NCBI GenBank assembly: GCA_964370965.1
Contig: CAYJLW010000058.1
Coordinates: 1 to 25,833, forward strand
Reading direction: 5' to 3'
From: CAYJLW01 sp964370965
GTDB lineage: Bacteria > Actinomycetota > Acidimicrobiia > UBA2766
DNA: 25,833 bases
Shown here piece after piece: positions 15,318 through 23,056 of this stretch. The notes beneath the pieces are model-generated. The model had not been told where the DNA came from, made no database searches, and saw only the letters and a list, made by a program, of their open reading frames with translations. The stretch's first letter is position 1. Each line of letters opens with the position of its first letter. Both the position numbers and the translations under genes were made by a program.

Positions 15318-16847
15318 ACCGGCACAGCGGCGGAGACGTGAGGCTGCGAAGAGCGGCACGAAGGAGGCCCCCACGGTGGCCAGGACCGCCACGGGCGGCT
15401 GCAGGATCCCGGAAGCGGCGAGCGGGAGGGCGACCGCGTTGTAGGAGAACGCCCAGGCGAGCGAGCGCCGCCGCACACGGAGTGTGCGGCGGGCGAGACG
15501 CACGGCGGCGGCCGCGGTGCGGAGGTCCTCAACCGGCAGGGGGACGAAGGTGCTCTCGCCGCCTCCGCCGCGACACGGGGACCGGCGCCCCGCCAAGACG
15601 GCCGGTTCCCGGGAGTCGCCGCCGCGGGCCACCACCTTCTCGATCCCGACCCGCCGGGCCACGGCAACGGCCCCGGGGGCGGACTCGGCCGCCGCGAGGA
15701 CCACGTCGAGGTCGGCCTTGCGCAGCGTGTCCACGGCGTCCCTCGCCTCGGGCAGGACCTCGGCACGCAGGTCCAGGACACCCTTGGCCCGGCCCTCGGC
15801 GGCTACCCAGATGGCCAGACCTCCCTCGGCGGCGATCCGGGACGCCTCCGATTCCAGCCAGGAGGACTCAGGGATGCCCTCCCGGGCGAGCAGCTCGCAG
15901 CGGCCCACGACCACCGGCGTGCCCGCCACGGTGCCGCTCACGCCGAGGTCGGCGTCCACCCGGACGGCGAAAGGGGCGACGACGTCGAGGCCCGTAAGTC
16001 GCCCGAGGCACATTGCCGCCGGGTGGTCCCAAGCCTGGGCGGCCGACGCCGCCAGGGCGAGGAGCTCGCGGCGGCCGGCGCCCTCGGCCCGGCAGACGTT
16101 CACGACCCGGTAGGAGCCCGTCGTGACCCGGGTGAGGTCGACGACCACCTCGTCGCAGCTTGCGACGTCCTCGAGGGTGCCGGCGTCGACGTGGAGACCG
16201 AGGTCGGCGAGGCGGGCGAGACCGGCGTGCTGGGCGGCGGGCACGCCGAACGCCAGCGCCGCCGGGGTGGTGACGACGAGGGCGGCCACGGCGGCCTCCA
16301 GCGCCCGGTGCTCGTGGCCGGCGAGCATCCAGCCCAGGAAGGTGGCGGCGGCCACGGCGAGGGCGAGCGGAACGAGAGCCCGCGCGGCGCCGCTGCCGAG
16401 GCGGACCTGGGGGTTGGCGTCGGGGGCACAGCCCTCGGCCCAGCCGGCCAGCTCGGCGTCGATCCCCCGCACGGCCAGGAAGACCGTGACGATGCTCGCC
16501 GTCGAGGAGAAGAACCCCGCCCGACCGAGGGCGAGGGCCGCCAGAGAGCCGGCGAAGCTCACGGCCACGGCCACTGTGACAAGGACGTCGATGCTGAGGT
16601 GGTGCCGGAGCACGGCCGCCCGGGCGTCACGGTAGATCGGGAGGCCCGCCCAGAGGACGACGGGCGCGGTGAGGAGGAGTTTCAGGTAGTCGAGGGGGCT
16701 CGGGCCCGTGTCGGCGAGTGCCAGGGCGGCCACCGCCCCGGTGAGTGCGAGGGAGACGAGGAAGCGGGCCCCGCCGAGACGCCCGACGACGGACTCGGCT
16801 CGTGCGTCGCGTTCGGCGTGTCCCGGATCCACAACCGCTGCCCTCAC
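15297..16847 (-). CDS. Degenerate P1B-type ATPase (pseudoenzyme)
   Basis: About 516 residues, aligning by eye with the membrane and ATP-binding parts of CopA-type ATPases. The early membrane helices include LLLTAPVVLWAGLPIYRDA and LSIDVLVTVAVAVSF. All catalytic motifs are changed. The actuator domain with TGE is reduced to about 25 residues. The CPC metal site reads T194-P195-A196. DKTGTLT reads DLTRVTTG, with D237 kept. TGDN is lost, and GDGxND reads GGDSREP around D411. The nucleotide-domain H275-P276 and a DLGVSG...VVVG segment remain, as do the last helices (SLAWAFSYNAVALPLA). Membrane insertion and perhaps ATP binding may survive, but pumping should not. GTG 16847 has GGTGAGG 8 nt upstream; GTG 16832 is an equal alternative. 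The gene is undisrupted and lies 65 bp after the MBL gene. Its last codons fall in the 14-bp repeat array. No N-terminal metal-binding domain is seen. Confidence 0.8.
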   Translation of the reverse strand: MRAAVVDPGHAERDARAESVVGRLGGARFLVSLALTGAVAALALADTGPSPLDYLKLLLTAPVVLWAGLPIYRDARAAVLRHHLSIDVLVTVAVAVSFAGSLAALALGRAGFFSSTASIVTVFLAVRGIDAELAGWAEGCAPDANPQVRLGSGAARALVPLALAVAAATFLGWMLAGHEHRALEAAVAALVVTTPAALAFGVPAAQHAGLARLADLGLHVDAGTLEDVASCDEVVVDLTRVTTGSYRVVNVCRAEGAGRRELLALAASAAQAWDHPAAMCLGRLTGLDVVAPFAVRVDADLGVSGTVAGTPVVVGRCELLAREGIPESSWLESEASRIAAEGGLAIWVAAEGRAKGVLDLRAEVLPEARDAVDTLRKADLDVVLAAAESAPGAVAVARRVGIEKVVARGGDSREPAVLAGRRSPCRGGGGESTFVPLPVEDLRTAAAAVRLARRTLRVRRRSLAWAFSYNAVALPLAASGILQPPVAVLATVGASFVPLFAASRLRRCAGHMRPVT

Positions 16848-16912
16848 CTGTTGGGCCTCACCTGTCGTGAGTGCGCTCGCGCTCACGGTACCAGGAAGGG
16901 CAAGCACAATGC

Positions 16913-17782
16913 TTACTCCAGCAAGCGCCAGGTGCCGTCGGGGCCGCCGTCCCCCGCGGACGCTGCCCGTCCCTTCTCCTGCAGGAGGAGGAGGTGGGCG
17001 AGCACGGAGTGGGCGGCGACGGGGTGGAGAACCTCGGCCACGTCCACGTACACGCGGGCGACGACGTCGGAAACCGTGTCGCATCCCGCCGCCAGGGCGT
17101 CCAGCACCTGGTCCTCGCGCATGCGGCGGTGGGCGAGGTACTCGGCGACGTACGCCTCCGGGTGTTCGATGACCGGGCCGTGGCCGGGGTAGAGCCACCG
17201 GAGGTCGAGGCGCAGGAGCCGTTCCAGGGAGGCGAGATAGGCGCCCATGTCGCCGTCGGGCGGGCTGATCACGACCGTGGACCCCGCCATCACGTGGTCG
17301 CCCGTGAAGAGCGACCCCTCGGCCTGCATCAGCAGGCAGAGGTGGTCCGAGGCGTGACCGGGCGTGTGGACGGCACGCAGGCGGGCGTTCCCGGCCACGA
17401 CCACGGCGCCGTCGACGAGGCGCTTGTCGGGCGTGAAACCGCCGGTGGGGGCGTAGCCGAAGACGGGGGCGCCGTATCCGTCGGCAAGGGCCCGCGCCGC
17501 CGGAGCGTGGTCAGGATGGTGGTGGGTGACGACGACGCCCACGACGTCGCGGCCGCCCACGGCCCGTCTCACCGCGTCTATGTGGACGCTGTCGTCAGGC
17601 CCGGGATCGACCACGAGGAGCGGGCCCTTCGGACCCCCGACGAGGTACGTGTTCGTCCCCGGGCCCGTGAACATGTCGGCGTTCGGAGCCACGATGCGCT
17701 CCACGCGCTCGGTCAGGGTCTGCACCTCGCCCGGCGCCGCCAGCGGGACCGCGGGCTGCGCGCCCGCCTCACTCGCCGCCAC
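16913..17782 (-). CDS. LACTB2-like metallo-beta-lactamase-fold hydrolase
   Basis: 289 residues. GTNTYLVG (42-49) is the opening strand typical of the LACTB2-like group. THHHPDH (86-92) is the HxHxDH zinc motif. Further metal ligands lie in HTPGHASDH, FTGDHV and YPGHGPV. The last 60 or so residues (MREDQVLDAL to HLLLLQEKGR) form the small winged-helix domain that follows the catalytic domain in LACTB2-like proteins. Relatives include nucleases and thioester hydrolases, so the substrate is open. GTG 17782 is chosen: GGGGGA lies about 8 nt upstream and the GTG overlaps the end of the Nudix gene by 14 bp. In-frame ATGs at 17821 and 17851 sit in the 30-bp repeat and would add a repeated MQPERPRERG segment. 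It is the third gene of the fxsA-like operon. Confidence 0.88.
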   Translation of the reverse strand: MAASEAGAQPAVPLAAPGEVQTLTERVERIVAPNADMFTGPGTNTYLVGGPKGPLLVVDPGPDDSVHIDAVRRAVGGRDVVGVVVTHHHPDHAPAARALADGYGAPVFGYAPTGGFTPDKRLVDGAVVVAGNARLRAVHTPGHASDHLCLLMQAEGSLFTGDHVMAGSTVVISPPDGDMGAYLASLERLLRLDLRWLYPGHGPVIEHPEAYVAEYLAHRRMREDQVLDALAAGCDTVSDVVARVYVDVAEVLHPVAAHSVLAHLLLLQEKGRAASAGDGGPDGTWRLLE

Positions 17783-18659
17783 TGCCGCCGTCCCCCGCAC
17801 CCGGGGCCGCTCGGGCTGCATCCCCCGCTCGCGGGGCCGCTCGGGCTGCATCCCCCGCTCGCGGGGCCGCTCGGGCCCCCCACAACGCCTCGGGATTGAC
17901 CGGGAGCTCGTCGTCGCCGACGACGAGGACGACACCGCCGTCTTCGGTGTTGCGCACGAACGGGGCCACCGTTTCCACCGCCCGGTCGCGCGTCGCCGCC
18001 CGTGCCTCTGCCACGGACGCGAACCCGGCGAGCCACTGCACGTTGCGGATCGTGGGCAACATGAGGGAGATCTCGCCCTCCGAGAAGCGCTCCAGGACCC
18101 GGCGGGGCCGCAACCAGAGCGCCTCGGTGGTCTCCTTGCCGTCGTGGACAGGCTCCTGGTTCTCCGGGGCGGCGGCAAGGAAGAACCGGGTGTCGAAGCG
18201 CCGGGGTGACCCGGGAGGCGTCACCCAGCGGGCCACGTAATCGATCGCTCCCGCATCGACGTGGGCGTCGACGTCGCGCAGCAGGCGACCGAAGGCGAGC
18301 TCTCCGGCATGCACGGCATGGCGAGCGGACGCCGGAGGGACGGCGAGCGCTGCGGTGCCCGCGGCGCCGGAGGCGAGGAGGACGCCGGCCTCCTCGAAAG
18401 CCTCGCGCACGGTGGCGAGCCAGAAGCCCAGGCCGAGGTCGGAACCCACAAGAGCCGCCGCGTCGTCGGCGGACAGACCCCGCACGAGGCCGGCGGCCTC
18501 CTCGGCGTCCCCGGCGTCGAGGACCCCCCCGGGGAAGACGAACGCCCCCCCGGCGAACACCGCCGCCGTCGTGCGCCGCACCATGAGCACCTCTAGGCCG
18601 CCCGCAGCGTCGCGCACGATCATGACGGTGGCGGCGTCCCGGACGGGAACCTCGTTCAT
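17769..18659 (-). CDS. NUDT19-like Nudix hydrolase
   Basis: 296 residues. The Nudix signature is split: FPGGVLDAG (42-50) is followed by about 34 extra residues before REAFEEAGV (85-93), which carries the metal-binding glutamates. Such an insertion in the Nudix box is known from NUDT19-type CoA diphosphatases, so hydrolysis of CoA or acyl-CoA to phosphopantetheine products is a reasonable guess. The middle contains YVARWVTPPGSPRRFDTRFF, usual in this group. The start ATG overlaps the upstream FxsA stop by 1 bp (TGATG), which fixes it. The last 35 or so residues are an Ala/Arg/Gly tail built from a 10-residue repeat (AARAAPRAGD) coded by the 30-bp tandem repeat. The tail overlaps the start region of the next gene. 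Cytosolic. Confidence 0.9.
   Translation of the reverse strand: MNEVPVRDAATVMIVRDAAGGLEVLMVRRTTAAVFAGGAFVFPGGVLDAGDAEEAAGLVRGLSADDAAALVGSDLGLGFWLATVREAFEEAGVLLASGAAGTAALAVPPASARHAVHAGELAFGRLLRDVDAHVDAGAIDYVARWVTPPGSPRRFDTRFFLAAAPENQEPVHDGKETTEALWLRPRRVLERFSEGEISLMLPTIRNVQWLAGFASVAEARAATRDRAVETVAPFVRNTEDGGVVLVVGDDELPVNPEALWGARAAPRAGDAARAAPRAGDAARAAPGAGDGGSGGE
17791..17876. repeat. 30-bp tandem repeat at the Nudix/MBL junction
   Basis: Two perfect 30-bp units (17803-17832 and 17833-17862, each starting ggggccgctcgggctgcatc) are followed by 14 bp of a third and preceded by a degenerate 12-bp piece. On the minus strand each unit codes AARAAPRAGD in the Nudix frame and MQPERPRERG in the MBL frame. 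The period is divisible by three, so both frames are preserved when the copy number changes. Confidence 0.9.
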
Positions 18660-19402
18660 CACTTGCCCCCGCCCCTGCGCTTCCGGAAACGGCGGTCGGG
18701 GATGTCGAGGTCGACGGGGCCGTCGGCGAGCGGCACCTCGTCGGGTACCTCGCCGTCGGCGTCGTCCGCGTCGGGCACAGGAGGCGCGGCCGGGGTCGGG
18801 TCGGGCGCCACACCAGGGGGGCCGGGCGCCGCCGCCGGGCGGTCCGGAGGCGGCGGGAGGGGGACGCCGGGCACGTCGGGCACGATCGCGACCGGTCCGG
18901 TGGGAAGGGCGTCGCCGAAGAACTCGTCCTCGAGGTCGTCGTCCTGGCGGATGACGCTCGTGGCGCCCGCCCCGCGGGCGACGGCATCGACGGTCACGAC
19001 TTCGGCGCGAGGCGTGCGCAGGCGGCGGCGGCGGACGACCACGAGGCGGCGTTCCATACGTCCGAGGGCGACCCGCCGGACGGCGAAGCGCACGGGGGGG
19101 AGGAGCAGCAGGAGGCCCACCACCGCGCTCGCGAACCCGGGGATCATGAGCAGGACGGCACCCGACACACCCACGGCGCCGTCGACGAACTCCGGGGCGG
19201 GGAGACGTCCGGCACGCCACGCCGCCCGTACGCGGACCATCGCCGACGTGCCCTGGCGGCGCAGCAGGACGGTGCCGAGGAACGAGAGCGCCACGAGGGC
19301 CCCGACCGTGGGCAGGATCCCCACCGCGCTCGCGACCTGCAGGGCGACGAGGATCTCCACGAACGGCCACACGACAAGGGCCAGAACGAGGATCGGAAGC
19401 AC
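18659..19402 (-). CDS. fxsA: FxsA-like membrane protein with long Pro/Asp-rich tail
   Basis: 247 residues. The first 105 or so match FxsA: two hydrophobic helices near 1-45 (VLALVVWPFVEILVALQV, then VGALVALSFLGTVLLRRQG), an amphipathic Arg-rich stretch, then GAVLLMIPGFASAVVGLLLL, the hallmark P-G-F region. FxsA is a small inner-membrane protein linked in E. coli to phage exclusion; its cellular role is unclear. Here an extra 140 residues follow. They are basic at first (RRVALGRMERRLVVVRRRR), then rich in Pro, Asp and Ala, and end in RKRRGGGK; they are probably cytosolic and disordered. The start is GTG 19402 with a weak ribosome site. It is the first gene of the operon and is coupled to the Nudix gene by a 1-bp overlap. 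Confidence 0.85.
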   Translation of the reverse strand: MLPILVLALVVWPFVEILVALQVASAVGILPTVGALVALSFLGTVLLRRQGTSAMVRVRAAWRAGRLPAPEFVDGAVGVSGAVLLMIPGFASAVVGLLLLLPPVRFAVRRVALGRMERRLVVVRRRRLRTPRAEVVTVDAVARGAGATSVIRQDDDLEDEFFGDALPTGPVAIVPDVPGVPLPPPPDRPAAAPGPPGVAPDPTPAAPPVPDADDADGEVPDEVPLADGPVDLDIPDRRFRKRRGGGK

Positions 19403-19579
19403 GTCTCAGGATACCGTGGGGGGGACCGGGGCGGAGAAGGACTCCGCGGCCTGTTCCGACACGTTCGGACGCTCGACAGCTCGACGGCGCGACAGCTCGG
19501 CGGCGGCGGCACCGGAGCCGAGGGCCCCGGTCGCCCCTCTCCGGTAGGTTCCGGCCCGAGGGAGCCGGGGGAGACGGAC
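19403..19579. other. Divergent intergenic region between fxsA and selA
   Basis: 177 bp that must hold promoters for both directions, though no clear -10/-35 pair is visible. It contains two near-identical 8-mers spaced by 2 bp, GTTCCGAC-ac-GTTCGGAC (19453-19470). The second is identical to a half-site at the rubrerythrin promoter. A direct repeat of gacagctcg lies further on. I looked for a selenocysteine tRNA and found none. Confidence 0.5.
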
Positions 19580-20935
19580 ATGGACGACGCACGACGGCAG
19601 TTGCCCCAGGTGGACGCTCTGGCGGCGCGTGCCGGCGGCGACGTGCCCCGTCCGGTCGCCGTCGCCGCGGCCCGTTCCGTCATCGCGGACGCCCGGCGTT
19701 CCCTGGAGGCGGGCGCCGATCCCGGCGACCTCGACGCGGCCGTGCGCTTCCGGCTGCAGGCGACGGCTCCCCTGCGGAGCGTCGTCAACGCCACTGGCGT
19801 GCTGGCACACACGAACCTGGGCCGGGCTCCGCAGGCCCGGGCCGGGGTGCTCCCGGGCGCCGTCGACCTCGAGTACGACCTCGCTGCCGGCCGGCGGGGC
19901 GGCCGCCTCACCCACCTGGAGCAGGCCTTCGCCGTCCTCACCGGCAGCGAGGACGCTTTCGTCGTGAACAACAACGCCGGCGCCGTCCTTCTCGCCGTCG
20001 CCGCCGTCGTCGAGAACGGCGGTGTCGTCGTGAGCCGTGGCGAACTCGTGGAGATCGGCGGCGGGTTCCGCATACCCGACGTCGTCACCGCCGCCGGTGC
20101 CCGCCTCGTCGAGGTGGGCACCACGAACCGCACCCACGCGGACGACTACCGGAGGGCCCTCGCCGCCGACGTCGCCCGGGCGGTCCTCAAGGTGCACCCG
20201 AGCAACTACGTCGTCACCGGCCACACCGCCGAGGTGACGGTGGAAGCCCTGGCGGCACTGTGCGCCGAAGCCGGTGTCCCTCTCCTGGCGGACCTCGGCT
20301 CCGGCCTGCTCGACACCGCCACCCCCTGGCTGCCGGGCGGGCCCCCGCCCTGGCTGGCCGCCGAGCCCGCCGCCCGCCAGTGGCTCGCCGGAGGCGCCGC
20401 CCTCATCGCGTTCAGCGGCGACAAGCTCCTCGGTGGTCCCCAGGCGGGCATCCTCTGCGGTGACGGTGACCTCGTGGCACGCTGCCGTCGCCACCCGCTC
20501 GCCCGGGCGCTCCGCCTCGACCGCGTCCGGGCGGGCCTCCTCCAGGACGTCACCGCCGCCTACCTCTCCGGGGACGCCGCGGACCTCCCCTTCTGGCGGA
20601 TGGCGACCGCTCCCGAGGCCTCCCTCGCCGAACGCGCGACCCGCATTGCCGCCGGCCTCCCCGCCGACCTTGGCGCCGTTGTCGTGCCCACGGATGCGGT
20701 GGCCGGCGCCGGCGCCGCCCCTGGGAGGACGATCCCGAGCAGGGGTGTCGCCTGCCTGGCGCCCGGCGGGGTCGCGGACGGCCTCGCGCGGCTCAGGTGC
20801 GGCGACCCGGCTGTGGTCGCCGTCGCCACCGGCGACCGCATCGTGGCCGACCTGCGCTCCGTCCCGCCGGACGAGGACGCCGTCCTCGCCGACGCTCTCG
20901 CCGCCCTCGCCCGCCCGGGGGGGCTGGGAACGTGA
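19580..20935 (+). CDS. selA: L-seryl-tRNA(Sec) selenium transferase
   Basis: 451 residues, the normal length for bacterial SelA. It is a PLP enzyme that converts seryl-tRNA(Sec) to selenocysteyl-tRNA(Sec) using selenophosphate. The opening LPQVDALAARAG and the segments VVNATGVLAHTNLGRA, NNNAGAVLL and RGELVEIGGGFRIPDV are all characteristic. K282 in FSGDKLLGGPQAGI is the PLP lysine. EVGTTNRTHADDY and KVHPSNYVVTG are also conserved. ATG 19580 follows GGGGGAG with about 7 nt spacing. The stop overlaps the selB GTG by 4 bp. The presence of SelA and SelB means that UGA is read as selenocysteine in some genes of this organism. Confidence 0.97.
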   Translation: MDDARRQLPQVDALAARAGGDVPRPVAVAAARSVIADARRSLEAGADPGDLDAAVRFRLQATAPLRSVVNATGVLAHTNLGRAPQARAGVLPGAVDLEYDLAAGRRGGRLTHLEQAFAVLTGSEDAFVVNNNAGAVLLAVAAVVENGGVVVSRGELVEIGGGFRIPDVVTAAGARLVEVGTTNRTHADDYRRALAADVARAVLKVHPSNYVVTGHTAEVTVEALAALCAEAGVPLLADLGSGLLDTATPWLPGGPPPWLAAEPAARQWLAGGAALIAFSGDKLLGGPQAGILCGDGDLVARCRRHPLARALRLDRVRAGLLQDVTAAYLSGDAADLPFWRMATAPEASLAERATRIAAGLPADLGAVVVPTDAVAGAGAAPGRTIPSRGVACLAPGGVADGLARLRCGDPAVVAVATGDRIVADLRSVPPDEDAVLADALAALARPGGLGT

Positions 20936-22803
20936 TCGTGGGGACCGCCGGCCACGTCGACCACGGCAAGTCCACGATCGTGCGCCTCCTCACGGGCACG
21001 GACCCGGATCGTTGGGAGGAGGAACGCCGCCGGGGTCTCACGATCGACCTCGGCTTCGCCTCCCTCACCCTGCCCTCCGGGCGGCGGGTGAGCTTCGTCG
21101 ACGTCCCCGGGCACGCCCGGTTCGTGAAGAACATGCTCGCGGGCACGGGCGGCTTCGACCTCGTCGTGCTCTGCGTCGCCGCCGACGAGGGCTGGATGCC
21201 CCAGACAGAGGAGCACACGCAGATCCTCGACGTCCTGGGGGTCCGCCACGGCGTGGTCGCCCTCACGAAGTGCGACACGGTGGACGCCGCCACCGTCGAG
21301 GAGCGGGAGCTCGAGGTGGAGATCGCGCTCGAGGGCACGTCCCTGGAGGGCGCCCCCGTGGTGCGGACCGCGGCCACGGACGCCGCCACCCACGGGCGCC
21401 TCAGGGACGCGCTCGACGCCGCCGCCGGTCGCGCCGCCGCCGGAGCCGCGCCGTCCCCGACCCCCAGGCCGCGGCTCTGGATCGACCGGGTCTTCACGGT
21501 CAAGGGCGCCGGCACGGTGGTCACGGGCACGCTCACGGGCGGCCCGCTCGCCGCCGGCGACGAGGTCGACGCCGGCGGGGTTCCGGCGCGCATCCGGGGT
21601 GTCCACGTCCACGACGAGGCGGTCGCCGTGGCCGAGCCGGGCACGCGCACAGCCCTGAACCTCGTGCTCGGACGCGCCGTGTCCCTGCGCCGGGGCGACG
21701 CCGTCACGGCGGCGACACCGCAGTGGGAGTCCGGGCGCCGCCTCCAGGTCTGGCTGCGGCCGGTGCGGGGCCGGCGCCGCCGGACGGCGAGCCGGGGGGC
21801 GTTCCACCTCCACGTCGGCACCGCCGCCATGCCCGCCCGCCTCTCGGTCCTGGGCCCCGCCGCGGGCGGGGGACACTTCGGCCGCCTCCACCTCCCCCGA
21901 CCCGCGGCCCCGGTCGCGATCGGCGACCGTTTCGTTCTCAGGGACGAGAGCGACACGTCCACGATGGGCGGCGGGGTCATCCTGGCCGTCACGGGCCGCG
22001 ACCTCGGTCCTCCTGGCCGGGAGCGGCGTCTCGCGGCGGCGCTGGCAGATCCGCACGAGCGGGCCGCGGCGATCGCCGCCGACCTCCTCGGCGAGGCCGG
22101 GGGAGTGCTCGCCGCCGCCGAGATGGTGCGGGCGGTGGGCGCTCCGTCGCCCGCCGCCACGGTGCGTCTCGGCGAGTTCGTCTTCGGCCCTGAGCACCTC
22201 GCCGCCGAGCGGGCGCGCCTCGCCGGCGCACCCGGCCCGGTGCCGCTGCCCGGAGACGGGGCGTCCCTGGCGGTCGTGGCCGCCCTGGAGCGCGACGGCG
22301 TCGTCGAGGTCGCCGACGGCCTCGTCTGGCCGCCGGGGGCAGGCGCCACCCGCGCCTCGGAGTCGGCAGTGGCTGCCGCGGCCGTGACCACCGCCTGCGA
22401 GCTCGCGGGCGTCCGCCTCCTCACCGCCCGGGAGGCGGCGAGCGCGTCGGGCACCTCGGCGCGTCTCGTGGACCGCATGCTGGCCGACGGCCGCCTCCAG
22501 CGCGTCGGAGAGTTCGTCACCACACCGGCCGTCCGGGGAGCCGTGGAGAGGACGGTGCGGGAGGTCCTCGGCGCCGGCCCGGCGACGGCGTCCGCCCTCC
22601 GGGAGGCGCTGGGCACGACCCGGAAGTGGGCACTGCCGATCCTGGAGGCCCTCGATCGGGCCGGGATCACGCGGCGGGAGGGGGAGCTCCGTGTGCTCGT
22701 GGAGGTGCGAGAGTCCCCCCCGGGTTCATCCCAGCCTGATGCCGGCCGTGCGGGGGCCCCCCTGCACCAGCCGACCGCAGGCCCGGGATCGGGCGGGCCG
22801 TAG
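20932..22803 (+). CDS. selB: Selenocysteine-specific elongation factor
   Basis: 623 residues. The GTPase domain has GTAGHVDHGKST (4-15), RGLTIDLGF (34-42), DVPGH (57-61) and TKCD (112-115). EF-Tu-like beta-barrel domains follow (IDRVFTVKGAGTVVTGTLTGG starts domain 2). The C-terminal part contains winged-helix repeats that bind the SECIS hairpin of selenoprotein mRNAs, ending with TTRKWALPILEALDRAGITRR. It delivers selenocysteyl-tRNA to the ribosome at UGA codons. GTG 20932 overlaps the selA stop (GTGA). The last 30 or so residues after LVEV are Gly/Pro/Ala-rich, lie outside the usual fold, and are encoded on DNA that overlaps the convergent small secreted peptide gene. Confidence 0.97.
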   Translation: MIVGTAGHVDHGKSTIVRLLTGTDPDRWEEERRRGLTIDLGFASLTLPSGRRVSFVDVPGHARFVKNMLAGTGGFDLVVLCVAADEGWMPQTEEHTQILDVLGVRHGVVALTKCDTVDAATVEERELEVEIALEGTSLEGAPVVRTAATDAATHGRLRDALDAAAGRAAAGAAPSPTPRPRLWIDRVFTVKGAGTVVTGTLTGGPLAAGDEVDAGGVPARIRGVHVHDEAVAVAEPGTRTALNLVLGRAVSLRRGDAVTAATPQWESGRRLQVWLRPVRGRRRRTASRGAFHLHVGTAAMPARLSVLGPAAGGGHFGRLHLPRPAAPVAIGDRFVLRDESDTSTMGGGVILAVTGRDLGPPGRERRLAAALADPHERAAAIAADLLGEAGGVLAAAEMVRAVGAPSPAATVRLGEFVFGPEHLAAERARLAGAPGPVPLPGDGASLAVVAALERDGVVEVADGLVWPPGAGATRASESAVAAAAVTTACELAGVRLLTAREAASASGTSARLVDRMLADGRLQRVGEFVTTPAVRGAVERTVREVLGAGPATASALREALGTTRKWALPILEALDRAGITRREGELRVLVEVRESPPGSSQPDAGRAGAPLHQPTAGPGSGGP

Positions 22804-22938
22804 CGCGTTCGACTGCCCCTGCGACTCGTCCCCCGTGCCCGCCTGCACGGGCGACGCGCTGAGCAGGAGCCCGCCCACTGCCACGACTCCTGCGACCACA
22901 CCGGCGGCGAGGCGTCTGCGTCCCCTCAACTTCTGCAT
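22726..22938 (-). CDS. Small secreted peptide (hypothetical)
   Basis: 70 residues from ATG 22938, with AAAGG 7 nt upstream. Residues 1-33 are a good Sec signal peptide: basic start (MQKLRGRRR), hydrophobic core (LAAGVVAGVVAVGGLLL) and cleavage motif PVQA. The mature part is about 37 residues, polar and Arg/Gly-rich with one Cys, and matches no family that I know. The last 78 bp are antisense to the end of selB. The signal peptide and ribosome site argue for a real gene. The overlap with selB and the poor complexity of the C-terminal half argue for caution. The frame also extends upstream to 23037, without support. Confidence 0.5.
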   Translation of the reverse strand: MQKLRGRRRLAAGVVAGVVAVGGLLLSASPVQAGTGDESQGQSNALRPARSRACGRLVQGGPRTAGIRLG

Positions 22939-23056
22939 CCCGTGACCTTTCGTGCGGTTGTGCGGCTTTCCGAAGGATTCGGCAGGAAATGCCCCTGGAC
23001 CTGAGCCCACGGACGTGGAACGGTGCGCGGGACCCATGCGGGGGAGGCTGCGGGGC

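Noticed and set aside
19403..19579. Selenocysteine tRNA next to selA
   Set aside because: No TCA anticodon loop in a plausible setting and no T-arm-like GGTTCRA sequence on either strand. The region downstream of selB was checked with the same result.
17769..19592. Minus-strand frame extending the Nudix protein to 607 residues
   Set aside because: The added N-terminal 311 residues are Arg/Pro-rich and overlap the FxsA-like gene in another frame. The ATG at 18659, overlapping the FxsA stop, is the natural start.
20560..22197. Minus-strand open frame of 545 codons, and a longer one to 22901
   Set aside because: Antisense to selA/selB; the plus-strand proteins are recognised throughout.
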